Origin: Tellurirhabdus rosea | Lineage (GTDB): Bacteria; Bacteroidota; Bacteroidia; Cytophagales; Spirosomataceae | Reading direction: 5' to 3' | Assembly: GCF_026278345.1 (NCBI RefSeq) | Contig: NZ_CP111085.1 | Location: forward strand, 4,102,501 to 4,166,500 | DNA length: 64,000 nt | Part shown: piece after piece, positions 20,201 to 27,744 of the stretch | Position numbering within the stretch: the first letter of the stretch is position 1 | Layout of the letters: the number at the start of each line of letters is the position of its first letter | The notes under the pieces: model-generated | What the model saw: the letters and a program-made list of their open reading frames with translations, nothing else | Database searches by the model: none | What the model was told of the DNA's origin: nothing | Made by a program: the position numbers and the translations under genes

Positions 20201-21631
20201 TTAAGATTGTACACCGAAGAAGTTCGGGTGAAAATTCATCAGAAACGCTTCGTCGGTGGTCCGGGTCAGGGCCGTGTACAGCCAGCGGACAAACTCGGCA
20301 TCCACTTTTCCGTTGGGCAGATAACCCTGGTCGATAAACACGGCCGGCCACTGACCACCCTGGGCCTTGTGACAGGTCAGCGCGTAGGCGAATTTCACCT
20401 GCAGGGCGTTCAGATACGGGTCGCGGCGGATGGCTTCGGCCCGTTCGCGTTTGGATTTTATGTAAAAATAATCCTTCTGGACGCTTTCGTACAGCTGTTT
20501 GTTTTCGTCCCGCCCGAGCGAGGGCGAAGCCGAATACAGGGTGTCCAGAATGATCTTCGTTTCAAATTCCGGCTGCTCTTCATAATCGACGAGACGCAGC
20601 ATGACGGTGGCAAATTTAAGTCCGTGGACTTCTTCCCGCTTCCGGATTTTCATCACCTCTACAAAATCACCGTTCGCCAGAAAACCCGCCGGGCTGTCGT
20701 CGTCCAGCACCGAATAGTTGTTCCGGACAATCATGAGCAGGTCTCCGGCATCCAGTTCTTCCTCGGCCCCGTTGATGACACGCCGGACGTACTGGTTATA
20801 CTGCACCGCCGCCTTGTTGGAACGGGTGATGATGATGGTGTTTTCGCGACCGTACTTGTTGTAGGCGTAGCGCATCCCGTCTTCGAGCCGGTCGCCGGTC
20901 ATTCTGTAAATATCCCGGTAGCCTTTCGTGGTGAAAAAAATGCCGGGCTCGGGCTGGACCAGGGCGGCGCGCAGATGGGTGGCATTCAGCAGAATGCCGG
21001 ACTCAACATCCTGACGCATCACCTCCGTCAGTTCCTGCCGGAAAACCGTCATGTCGAACTGGCGTTCGAGGTAGTCGGGGTCGAGGGCAGGGCTGAGTTC
21101 CTTGCCGACCGGCGGGAGCTGGGCCACGTCGCCGACCAGCATCAGCCGGTTGCCGGGATTTTCGTAAACAAAATCGATAAGGTCGGCCAGCAGTCCGTTC
21201 ATGCCGATTTCGGCATCGTCGCTGATCATGGAGGCTTCGTCCACGATAAACAGCGTGTCGTCGTGGTAATTTTTCTGGCGCTGGAAGACCAGGCTGCCGG
21301 AGTCGCCGTCCGAAATCTGCCGGTATATTTTGCGGTGAATGGTGAGCGCCTGCCGTTTGGAGTAATTGGCCATCACTTTGGCCGCCCGGCCGGTGGGGGC
21401 CAGCAGCACGGACTTCATGCCTACTTTGGGCAACACTTTGATGAGCGTACTGATGAGCGTCGTTTTACCGGTCCCGGCAAAGCCTTTCAGCAGAAAACAG
21501 TCGCGGTAACGTTCATGCTCTTCCGGTAGCAGAAACTGGCCCATGCGTTCAAAAAATTCCGACTGACCGGGCGTGGGTTTGAACGGAAAACGTTTTGCCA
21601 GCATCTGGGCGGGCGACTGGGTTGTATTCAT
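20201..21631 (-). CDS. RecD-like superfamily 1 DNA helicase
   Basis: A 476-aa SF1B-type ATPase. Walker A GFAGTGKTT lies at about 49-57, APTGRAAKVM (motif Ia) near 79, Walker B FIVDEASM near 128, GDVAQLPPVG (motif III) near 168, and a C-terminal UvrD_C_2-type motif FAYALTCHKAQGGQW near 425-440 with the arginine-containing TALTR near 460. This is the core of RecD/TraA-like 5'-3' helicases without the RecD N-terminal partner-binding region. Bacteroidota commonly carry such a stand-alone gene of about 475 aa. Likely role: unwinding DNA in repair or recombination. The 95-aa gene follows on the same strand. Confidence 0.9.
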   Translation of the reverse strand: MNTTQSPAQMLAKRFPFKPTPGQSEFFERMGQFLLPEEHERYRDCFLLKGFAGTGKTTLISTLIKVLPKVGMKSVLLAPTGRAAKVMANYSKRQALTIHRKIYRQISDGDSGSLVFQRQKNYHDDTLFIVDEASMISDDAEIGMNGLLADLIDFVYENPGNRLMLVGDVAQLPPVGKELSPALDPDYLERQFDMTVFRQELTEVMRQDVESGILLNATHLRAALVQPEPGIFFTTKGYRDIYRMTGDRLEDGMRYAYNKYGRENTIIITRSNKAAVQYNQYVRRVINGAEEELDAGDLLMIVRNNYSVLDDDSPAGFLANGDFVEVMKIRKREEVHGLKFATVMLRLVDYEEQPEFETKIILDTLYSASPSLGRDENKQLYESVQKDYFYIKSKRERAEAIRRDPYLNALQVKFAYALTCHKAQGGQWPAVFIDQGYLPNGKVDAEFVRWLYTALTRTTDEAFLMNFHPNFFGVQS

Positions 21632-21635
21632 ACCT

Positions 21636-21667
21636 CTAATTTACGGGAAATCGAGGATTTTGGCAAA
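21636..21667 (-). promoter_or_regulatory. Possible promoter of the RecD-like helicase gene
   Basis: On the minus strand TTTG (21667-21664), 20 bases, then TAAATTAG (21643-21636) resembles the TTTG-N19-21-TAnnTTTG layout with one mismatch. The -7 box is only four bases before the ATG at 21631, so a transcript from it would be nearly leaderless. Tentative. Confidence 0.35.
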
Positions 21668-21745
21668 AGGCGTTCAGGCTCCGTCCGGCTTCCGGCTCCG
21701 GCGACCGGCGGCCGAAGGCGACATTGACTATTGATGGCCATTCGC

Positions 21746-21777
21746 TTTGCACTTAATTACTTTTTTCTTTACCTTTC
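21746..21777 (+). promoter_or_regulatory. Bacteroidota promoter of the CBS-domain gene
   Basis: TTTG at 21746-21749, a 20-base spacer, and TACCTTTC at 21770-21777 (one mismatch to TAnnTTTG). The ATG follows 26 bases downstream. This is the best full -33/-7 match I found in the window. Confidence 0.6.
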
Positions 21778-21803
21778 TCGACACACATTAACTTTCTCAG
21801 TCC

Positions 21804-22238
21804 ATGAAAATTACAGCAATTCTGAGGGGCAAATCGATCAATACGATTTACTCCGTGGCGCCTCAGGCAACTGTCTATGAGGCCCTTGAGCTGATGGCGG
21901 AAAAAAACATCGGGGCGGTGCTGGTGATCGAAAACGGACGGCTGGCCGGAATTTTTTCCGAACGGGATTATGCCCGTAAAGTGGTTCTGCAAAGCCGGGC
22001 CTCCCGCGACACCACCGTCCGCGAAGTTATGACGGCCAACCTCATCACCATCGCCCCCGACCAGCGGATTGAGGACGCCATGCGGCTGATGTCGGAGAAA
22101 CACATCCGGCACCTGCCCGTGCTCGACGAAGGCCAGCTTGTCGGGATTATTTCCATCAACGACGTCGTGTCGGCCATTATCCGCGACCAGAAAGCCCGCA
22201 TTGATTCGCTGGAAAGCTACATTACCGGTTCGTACTGA
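21804..22238 (+). CDS. CBS domain-pair protein
   Basis: A 144-aa protein made of two CBS motifs (about 10-65 and 76-132) and a short C-terminal helix (RDQKARIDSLESYI). Each repeat has the typical pattern: TVYEALELMAEKNIGAVLV with GIFSERDYARKV, and RIEDAMRLMSEKHIRHLPV with GIISINDVV. CBS pairs bind adenosyl ligands (AMP, ATP, SAM) and act as energy or redox sensors. No enzymatic domain is attached, so it may act as a separate regulatory partner. It is transcribed on its own, opposite the helicase, from a recognisable promoter. Confidence 0.92.
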   Translation: MKITAILRGKSINTIYSVAPQATVYEALELMAEKNIGAVLVIENGRLAGIFSERDYARKVVLQSRASRDTTVREVMTANLITIAPDQRIEDAMRLMSEKHIRHLPVLDEGQLVGIISINDVVSAIIRDQKARIDSLESYITGSY

Positions 22239-22372
22239 GTAATGAATGATGAACCGCGGCGGACCGTGGATCGTAAGGGGTATTGGAGGAAGGCGGAGTG
22301 CGGTAAACCGGCCGTATTGGGCTGGGAGCGAAAGCCTTATTCAATATCCATTATTAATTATTCATTATTAGC

Positions 22373-22380
22373 TACCTTTG
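22373..22380 (+). promoter_or_regulatory. Bacteroidota -7 promoter box for the NUDIX gene
   Basis: TACCTTTG matches TAnnTTTG exactly, 29 bases before the GTG start at 22410. The region before it is AT-rich (TTATTAATTATTCATTATTA) with no clear TTTG -33. Confidence 0.55.
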
Positions 22381-22409
22381 CCGTCCGGAACTACCTCTTA
22401 TAAACTCTA

Positions 22410-22898
22410 GTGGACAAGGCAAGGGAAGAAGTACTGCGGTTGTATGGCAACCGACTGCGGCTGCGCGTATGCGGCATTTGCCAGCTTGACGGAAAACTGC
22501 TGATGGTGCGGCACCGCGGCATTAACGCGACGGATACGTTCTGGTGTCCGCCGGGAGGCGGCCCTCAGTTTGGGGAAACGGCCCCGCAGGCGCTCGTCCG
22601 TGAGTTTGCCGAAGAGACCGGGCTGGCGGTGGAAATCGGCGACCTGCTCTTTGTGAACGAATTTATGGCCCCGCCGCTGCACGCCATGGAACTGTTTTTC
22701 CGGGTCAACGTGGTTGGCGGCAAACTGCTGCAGGGCGGCGATCCGGAGATGGCCGCCGACCGTCAGATCATTACCGACGTCCGTCTGATGTCCTTCGAAG
22801 AAATCAAGGCCTATCCCGAAAACGAGGTGCACCAGCTCTTCCGCCAGTGCCGTTCGCTGGAAGATGTGTTCCGTCTGAGAGGTTATCTGGAGCAGTAA
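22410..22898 (+). CDS. NUDIX hydrolase
   Basis: A 162-aa NUDIX pyrophosphohydrolase. The Nudix box (G-x5-E-x7-REUxEExGU) is visible as GGPQFGETAPQALVREFAEE followed by TGL at about 49-71, with the metal-binding REFAEE glutamates present. The start is GTG at 22410, preceded by a good -7 box; no closer ATG leaves the first strand intact. It probably hydrolyses a nucleoside diphosphate derivative; the substrate cannot be inferred. It heads a plus-strand series with the DUF3822 gene (49 bases downstream) and coaD. Confidence 0.9.
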   Translation: MDKAREEVLRLYGNRLRLRVCGICQLDGKLLMVRHRGINATDTFWCPPGGGPQFGETAPQALVREFAEETGLAVEIGDLLFVNEFMAPPLHAMELFFRVNVVGGKLLQGGDPEMAADRQIITDVRLMSFEEIKAYPENEVHQLFRQCRSLEDVFRLRGYLEQ

Positions 22899-22947
22899 TG
22901 GCTTGAGTTACGGGATTTTGTTTAATTTCAACACTTCCTGTTGAACT

Positions 22948-23889
22948 ATGTCCACCAGCGTGCAAACTGATCTTCCACCCACCATGACGCCGACCGTTGC
23001 CGTTCGCAGCGAGACGGTATCCGCCAGGCTAACCGATAAAGGGGTGCTGGGAACCGCCCAGACCAGCCCTTATCAGCTTTGCCTGGAGATGGGAAAAGAT
23101 CGGTTTCGGTTCTGCATCGTAGAACCCGCCGCCCGAAAAGAGGACCGGGCAATCTGCCACTGGCTCGAAGATTATACCTTCCCAACGCTGGTGACGGACT
23201 ACCCGCTGCTGCCGGCCCTGAAAACCTTACAGGAGGAGCATGCCGTTTTTCAGAATCATGACTGGAAACAGGTGATCGTGTCGCTCAATACGCCCACGTT
23301 TACGCTGGTGCCGTCGGTGCTGTTCCGGAAAGAATACGCTTCGCATTACCTGCAGATGACGCGCGGAAGTGCCCTGCCCGCCACCGAGCAGACGCATACC
23401 TACGCGCACCAGGACGAAGGCTTCCATTCCATTTTTAACCTCGAAATTCGCCTTCAGGACTGGCTGGCCGCGGCTTTTCCGCTGCAGCAGCTGACCATTC
23501 TGCACCAGACCAGCACGGTGCTCCACGCCTCGAAAGGGCGGAAATCCGGCGGCTACGAACTGATTCTGTACTTTGAGGAGGAATACGTGACACTGGTGGC
23601 CCGGGAGGCGGGGGCGCTGAAATTCTGCAACAAGTTCGGCTACAAGAATACCAGCGATCTGGTGTACTACATCCTGTTTGTCATCAGTGAACTGAAACGG
23701 CAGCCCGCGGAGATGGAGGTGGTGCTGTACGGCGAGATTACGCCTTTCGCCGACAGTTATACGCTGATGGCCCGTTTTCTGCCGCGCCTGTCGTTTGGGT
23801 TGCCGCCCGATGCGCTGGCCTTTACCGGGGACTTCGACGAATTGCCCGAGCATCGGTACGCCAGCCTCTTTAGTCTCGGTCTTCTGTAA
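22948..23889 (+). CDS. DUF3822 family protein
   Basis: A 313-aa cytoplasmic protein matching the DUF3822 family of Bacteroidota. After a variable N-terminus it has an ASKHA-like (actin-fold) pattern: YQLCLEMGKDRFRFCIVEP, VIVSLNTPTFTLVPSVLF, and later YELILYFEEEYVTLVARE with SDLVYYILFVISELK. The family is known from conserved position next to coaD and often the 16S rRNA methyltransferase gene rsmD. Here coaD follows after 95 bases and rsmD is not between them. Function is unknown. The start at 22948 is an ATG; an internal Met at residue 12 is an alternative. Confidence 0.85.
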   Translation: MSTSVQTDLPPTMTPTVAVRSETVSARLTDKGVLGTAQTSPYQLCLEMGKDRFRFCIVEPAARKEDRAICHWLEDYTFPTLVTDYPLLPALKTLQEEHAVFQNHDWKQVIVSLNTPTFTLVPSVLFRKEYASHYLQMTRGSALPATEQTHTYAHQDEGFHSIFNLEIRLQDWLAAAFPLQQLTILHQTSTVLHASKGRKSGGYELILYFEEEYVTLVAREAGALKFCNKFGYKNTSDLVYYILFVISELKRQPAEMEVVLYGEITPFADSYTLMARFLPRLSFGLPPDALAFTGDFDELPEHRYASLFSLGLL

Positions 23890-23984
23890 ACTTTAGGCAG
23901 TGTTGCCGGAATGCCGTAACTTGGCCGCCGGAAATTGTTCCCGTCCGATAACGACTACCCACTGCAAACGACCTGCCGCCCCGT

Positions 23985-24455
23985 ATGAAGCGCATTGCCC
24001 TCTTCCCCGGCTCTTTTGACCCATTTACCAAAGGACATCAGGACATCGTTCTGCGCGGTCTGCGGCTGTTCGACGAAGTGGTGATCGGCATCGGCCGCAA
24101 CGCCAGCAAGCAGCGTTATTTTCCGCTCGACGATATGGTTCGGCTCATCGAGTGGACGTTCCGGGAACATCCCAACGTCCGGGTGCTGGCCTACGACGAC
24201 CTGACCGCCAACGTCGCCCGGGAGATTGGCGCCCGGTTTCTGCTGCGGGGCCTGCGAAACACCACCGACTTTGAGTATGAAAATGGCATTTCGCAGGTGA
24301 ACCGACACGTGTACGAAGAGGTGGAAACGGTTTTTCTGATTACTTCGCCGCCACTGGCCCCGATCAGTTCCAGCATTATTCGTGATTTGCACCGCTACGG
24401 ACAGAAAGTAGACGAGTTTCTGCCGTATTCGCTGGATCTGGAAAAGACTCACTAA
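23985..24455 (+). CDS. coaD: Phosphopantetheine adenylyltransferase
   Basis: A 156-aa enzyme of coenzyme A synthesis that joins 4'-phosphopantetheine and ATP to form dephospho-CoA and pyrophosphate. It has the nucleotidyltransferase motif GSFDPFTKGHQDI (8-20, with the catalytic HxGH-like GH), RGLRNTTDFEYE near 90-101, and the C-terminal ISSSIIRDL near 129. Length is normal for the family (about 155-165 aa). TAACTTGG about 60 bases upstream is a near match to a -7 box. A 55-aa membrane protein gene follows. Confidence 0.97.
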   Translation: MKRIALFPGSFDPFTKGHQDIVLRGLRLFDEVVIGIGRNASKQRYFPLDDMVRLIEWTFREHPNVRVLAYDDLTANVAREIGARFLLRGLRNTTDFEYENGISQVNRHVYEEVETVFLITSPPLAPISSSIIRDLHRYGQKVDEFLPYSLDLEKTH

Positions 24456-24571
24456 ATTTTTGTCAGCCGGGAGTGACCTGAAAAGATTTCTTTTGTCTAA
24501 ACAAATGAAGGAATGTTGTTACTTCGGGCGGTATTTTCTGCCTCTGCCTTCCCTCTTTTCAGACCAGAGCT

Positions 24572-24739
24572 ATGAAAGATGTAATTTTACGGGTATTCGG
24601 CCACGAACTGACGTACCGCGACCTGATCCAGGTGCTGGTTGCCCTGATTCTGTGGAATCTGGCCATGATCTGGCACGACCGCTACCAGGCGTTCAAGCCG
24701 ATGATCGAAATGGCCGTCAATCAGAACCTGATTCCCTGA
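24572..24739 (+). CDS. Small single-pass membrane protein, 55 aa
   Basis: A complete short frame from ATG at 24572 to TGA at 24739. It encodes an N-terminal part (MKDVILRVFGHELTYRDLIQ), a hydrophobic helix VLVALILWNLAMIW at about 21-34 and a positively charged segment (HDRYQAFKP) after it. The codons look like those of neighbouring genes. It lies 116 bases past coaD and its stop is 3 bases from the stop of the convergent NUDIX gene, which fits a true coding end. I recognise no family. It could be an inner-membrane micropeptide; function is unknown. Confidence 0.6.
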   Translation: MKDVILRVFGHELTYRDLIQVLVALILWNLAMIWHDRYQAFKPMIEMAVNQNLIP

Positions 24740-24742
24740 CAC

Positions 24743-25426
24743 TTACAGGACGGAATAGTCGCTGGCGGCGTCCATGACGTACCGGATCGAACTGAACGAA
24801 TTGGCCAGCAGCGTCTGGGCCGTACGGCGGTCCACCCATTCCAGGCGCTCGATATCTTCTTCGGCCTGCGGGGCCATCCGCGAATCATCCACGCAGGTCA
24901 TGGCGTACCATTTCGTCCGTTTCAGATAGCGGTTGCCGTTCTGGCGGTAGGTATGCCAGGTAGTGCAGAGGCGCTCGCCGACCTTACCGACTACGCCGGT
25001 TTCTTCCTCGACCTCGCGGGCGGCGGCTTCGCGCGATTTCTCGCCCTCATCCAGTTTGCCTTTGGGCAGATCCCATTTGCCGCGGCGGAACATCAGCAGC
25101 GTTTTTCCGTCTTTCGTCACCACCCCGCCCGCGGCTTTCACCACCTTGAAAAGGCTTTTCAGGCGCTCCTCCACGGCTTTTTTATCCACGCAGATTAGCG
25201 TGACCGACAGTAGGTCGAGCAGGGACGTGTTGTTGAAAAGATTGATCAGTTTTTCAATAACAGCAGGCGTAACGTTCAGAATCATTACGTGACCGCGCAG
25301 GATTTCGGGACGAATGGCCTCCAGCCGGGCGTCAAAAATATGGTCGTGTTCGGCAACGTCTTCGTGCCGACTGCCTGCCTTGGGACCCGCCAGACGGATA
25401 GGCCGGTCATCGATGAATAGAATCAT
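24743..25426 (-). CDS. NUDIX hydrolase with N-terminal extension
   Basis: A 227-aa protein. The first 95 residues form a separate domain starting MILFIDDRPIRL, seen in a Bacteroidota group of NUDIX proteins. The C-terminal half is a NUDIX fold with KAAGGVVTKDG, GKWDLPKGKLDEGEKSREAA and AREVEEETGV at about 98-143, the full box including the REVEEE metal ligands. The sequence KWDLPKG resembles diadenosine polyphosphate and nucleotide-sugar hydrolases. It converges on the 55-aa gene with only 3 bases between stops, so no terminator hairpin fits between them. Substrate unknown. Confidence 0.88.
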   Translation of the reverse strand: MILFIDDRPIRLAGPKAGSRHEDVAEHDHIFDARLEAIRPEILRGHVMILNVTPAVIEKLINLFNNTSLLDLLSVTLICVDKKAVEERLKSLFKVVKAAGGVVTKDGKTLLMFRRGKWDLPKGKLDEGEKSREAAAREVEEETGVVGKVGERLCTTWHTYRQNGNRYLKRTKWYAMTCVDDSRMAPQAEEDIERLEWVDRRTAQTLLANSFSSIRYVMDAASDYSVL

Positions 25427-25477
25427 AAGCCGCGAAATTAGCTAAACTCCGCATAATGAAAGAGTGACCAGAATTAC

Positions 25478-25485
25478 TATTTTTG
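25478..25485 (+). promoter_or_regulatory. Bacteroidota -7 promoter box for the CorC/HlyC-type gene
   Basis: TATTTTTG matches TAnnTTTG exactly, 22 bases before the GTG start at 25508. No clear -33 element is visible. Confidence 0.5.
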
Positions 25486-25507
25486 CGACGGGTCAATTCA
25501 TTCCTGT

Positions 25508-26788
25508 GTGGAACTTGCCATAATCCTTTTCCTTATTATCCTCAACGGCGTTTTCTCCATGTCCGAGATTGCGCTGGTTTCCTCCCGTAAAGCCCGTTTG
25601 GAAGCCGACGCCCGCAACGGAGATCGCCGTGCGCAGGAGGCCCTTAAACTCGCCGAATCGCCCAACCGTTTCCTGTCCACCGTCCAGATCGGCATTACCC
25701 TCATCGGCATTCTGAATGGTATTTTCAGCGGCGACCGCCTGACGGATCAGGTAGCCGTAGCCGTGGCGAACATCGAACCCGTGCGCCCTTACGCCAACAC
25801 GATTGCCGTCGCGATTGTTTTGCTGCTGCTGACCTACCTGTCGCTGGTGCTGGGGGAACTGGTTCCGAAACGGATTGGCATGTCGAACCCGGAAGGCATC
25901 GCCAAGGTCATGGCGGGTCCCATGAACGTCGTTTCCCGGTTCACGGCCCCGTTCATCTCGCTGCTGAGTGTGTCGAGCGACGTGCTGATCCGCGTGCTGG
26001 GCATCCGGCAGAATGCCTCGGCGGTGACGGAAGAAGAAATCAAAAGCCTCATTCAGGAGGGCACGACGGGCGGGGTGATCGACGAGATCGAGCAGGAAAT
26101 CGTGCAGAACGTTTTTCAGCTCGGCGACCGCCGCATTACGTCCCTGATGACCAACCGGCAGGATGTCGTTTACCTCGACCTGGAAGACAGCGTGGAGGAA
26201 AACAAAAACAAGGTCATTGAGTACAAGCACTCTGTTTTTCCGCTTTGCGAAGGCGGTGTGGACGAGATTGTCGGACTCATTTACATCAAGGATTTTCTCG
26301 GAAAAGACCTGGATACCGAACTGACCCGGCTGACCGACATCAAACGGGACGTGCTGTACATTCCCGAAAACAACCGCGCGTATCAGGTGCTGGAGCGTTT
26401 TCAGGAAAAGAAACAGTACGTCGGCGTGATTGTGGACGAGTACGGCGGTGTGCTGGGACTGGTAACGCTCAACGATATTCTCGATGCGCTGGTCGGTGAT
26501 ATTTCCGAAACGGACGAATTTGCCTGGGAAATTACCGAACGCGAAGACGGCAGCCACCTGATCGACGCCCAGATTCCGTTCGACGAGTTTCTGGAACATT
26601 TTGACATCACCGTCCAGAACCGGAAAGACCTGACCGGCTTCGATACCCTCGGCGGATTCGCCCTGCATATTCTGAAAGACATCCCCACAACCGGCGAAAC
26701 ATTCAACTGGCAGGATTACCGATTCGAAATCGTGGACATGGACAAAAGCCGGATCGACAAGATTCTGGTGAAGAAACTGGAAGAATAA
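25508..26788 (+). CDS. CNNM/CorC-HlyC family membrane protein
   Basis: A 426-aa inner-membrane protein of the hemolysin C/CorC (UPF0053) family. An N-terminal CNNM transmembrane domain (about 1-190) starts MELAIILFLIILNGVFSMSE and contains helices at about 3-22, 58-78 and 95-130. A CBS pair follows at about 205-335 (GVIVDEYGGVLGLVTLND), and a CorC_HlyC C-terminal domain at about 350-426 (FDTLGGFALHIL). CNNM/CorC proteins are implicated in magnesium and cobalt export; the name hemolysin is historical. The start is GTG with a -7 box close by. It is followed 87 bases later by pyrE. Confidence 0.9.
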   Translation: MELAIILFLIILNGVFSMSEIALVSSRKARLEADARNGDRRAQEALKLAESPNRFLSTVQIGITLIGILNGIFSGDRLTDQVAVAVANIEPVRPYANTIAVAIVLLLLTYLSLVLGELVPKRIGMSNPEGIAKVMAGPMNVVSRFTAPFISLLSVSSDVLIRVLGIRQNASAVTEEEIKSLIQEGTTGGVIDEIEQEIVQNVFQLGDRRITSLMTNRQDVVYLDLEDSVEENKNKVIEYKHSVFPLCEGGVDEIVGLIYIKDFLGKDLDTELTRLTDIKRDVLYIPENNRAYQVLERFQEKKQYVGVIVDEYGGVLGLVTLNDILDALVGDISETDEFAWEITEREDGSHLIDAQIPFDEFLEHFDITVQNRKDLTGFDTLGGFALHILKDIPTTGETFNWQDYRFEIVDMDKSRIDKILVKKLEE

Positions 26789-26875
26789 AAGCCGTTCGCC
26801 GGTCCGTCGCCGCTTGCCCGACCCCATCCCGGGAATGCGTTGGCGAAGTGACCCGCGAACGCCTGACAAAGAGTT

Positions 26876-27502
26876 ATGATCGCAAACGAAATAGCCCGCT
26901 TACTGCTCGACGCCCAGGCCGTGCGCCTGCGGCCTGAGGAGCCATTCACCTGGAGTTCCGGCTGGAAATCACCGATTTATTGTGACAACCGGCTGACGCT
27001 CTCGTTTCCGGAGGTCCGGACCTTCATCAAAAATGCGCTGGCCGATGCCATCCGCCGCGAGTTTCCGGGCGCCGATGCCATCGCGGGCGTCGCTACCGCC
27101 GGCATCGCCCAGGGCGCGCTGGTGGCCGACGTGCTGAATCTGCCGTACCTCTACGTCCGTCCGGAGCCCAAAAAACACGGCATGGGCAACCAGATCGAAG
27201 GGCGGCTGGAAGCAGGGCAGAAGGTAGTGGTCATCGAAGACCTGATTTCGACGGGCGGCAGTTCCCTGAAAGTGGTCGATGCGCTGCGGCAGTCGGGCGG
27301 CGAGGTGCTGGGCATGGCCGCCATTTTCACCTACGGGTTTCCGGTTGCCGACGAAAATTTTGCTGCCAAAGACGTCCGGCTGGTCACGCTGAGCAATTAC
27401 GAAACGCTGGTGGACGAAGCCCGGCAACTGAATTACATCCCGGCGGAAGCGCTGGCCTCGCTGGCAGCCTGGCGGCAGAACCCGGCGGAGTGGGGGATTT
27501 AG
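26876..27502 (+). CDS. pyrE: Orotate phosphoribosyltransferase
   Basis: A 208-aa pyrimidine synthesis enzyme that converts orotate and PRPP to orotidine 5'-phosphate. The PRPP-binding motif VVVIEDLISTGGSS lies at about 117-130, the N-terminal FTWSSGWKSPIYCDNR at about 24-39 binds orotate, and PEPKKHGMGNQIEG around residue 96-109 is the flexible catalytic loop. The protein has normal length for the family. It lies downstream of the CorC-type gene on the same strand. A perfect 31-base inverted repeat follows its stop. Confidence 0.96.
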   Translation: MIANEIARLLLDAQAVRLRPEEPFTWSSGWKSPIYCDNRLTLSFPEVRTFIKNALADAIRREFPGADAIAGVATAGIAQGALVADVLNLPYLYVRPEPKKHGMGNQIEGRLEAGQKVVVIEDLISTGGSSLKVVDALRQSGGEVLGMAAIFTYGFPVADENFAAKDVRLVTLSNYETLVDEARQLNYIPAEALASLAAWRQNPAEWGI

Positions 27503-27515
27503 GTGAGGTATTTCT

Positions 27516-27614
27516 CGCAGATTAACGGTTCGCCGTTGCGACGCAGCTTCAATAGAATTTCTGCGAACCTCCGCGCTTAGAATCTGCGTCGCAACGGCGA
27601 ACCGTTAATCTGCG
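27516..27614. repeat. Perfect 31-bp inverted repeat downstream of pyrE
   Basis: The arm at 27516-27546 (begins CGCAGATTAACGG) and the arm at 27584-27614 (ends CCGTTAATCTGCG) are exact reverse complements over 31 bases, separated by 37 bases. The same vocabulary (TTCTGCGAAC, CGCGCTTAGAATCTGCG, AATCTGCGTGAAAC) is repeated inside and just after it. A similar fragment is at 43865-43901. It may serve as the pyrE terminator or be a miniature repeat element. Confidence 0.85.
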
Positions 27615-27744
27615 CTTAGAATCTGTGTTAATCTGCGTGAAACATCCCCTGGCTGTTTCAAAAAAGAATGACCCGTCCAATCCAAAACGGAGGGTTTATC
27701 GTAGGTGTGGGGCAATCCGTTTGTATCACCTTCTCACACCTGCT

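Noticed and set aside
22242-22404. Short plus-strand frame starting MNDEPRRTVDRK between the CBS and NUDIX genes
   Set aside because: No signal peptide or domain, contains the promoter box and AT-rich promoter DNA; probably not coding.
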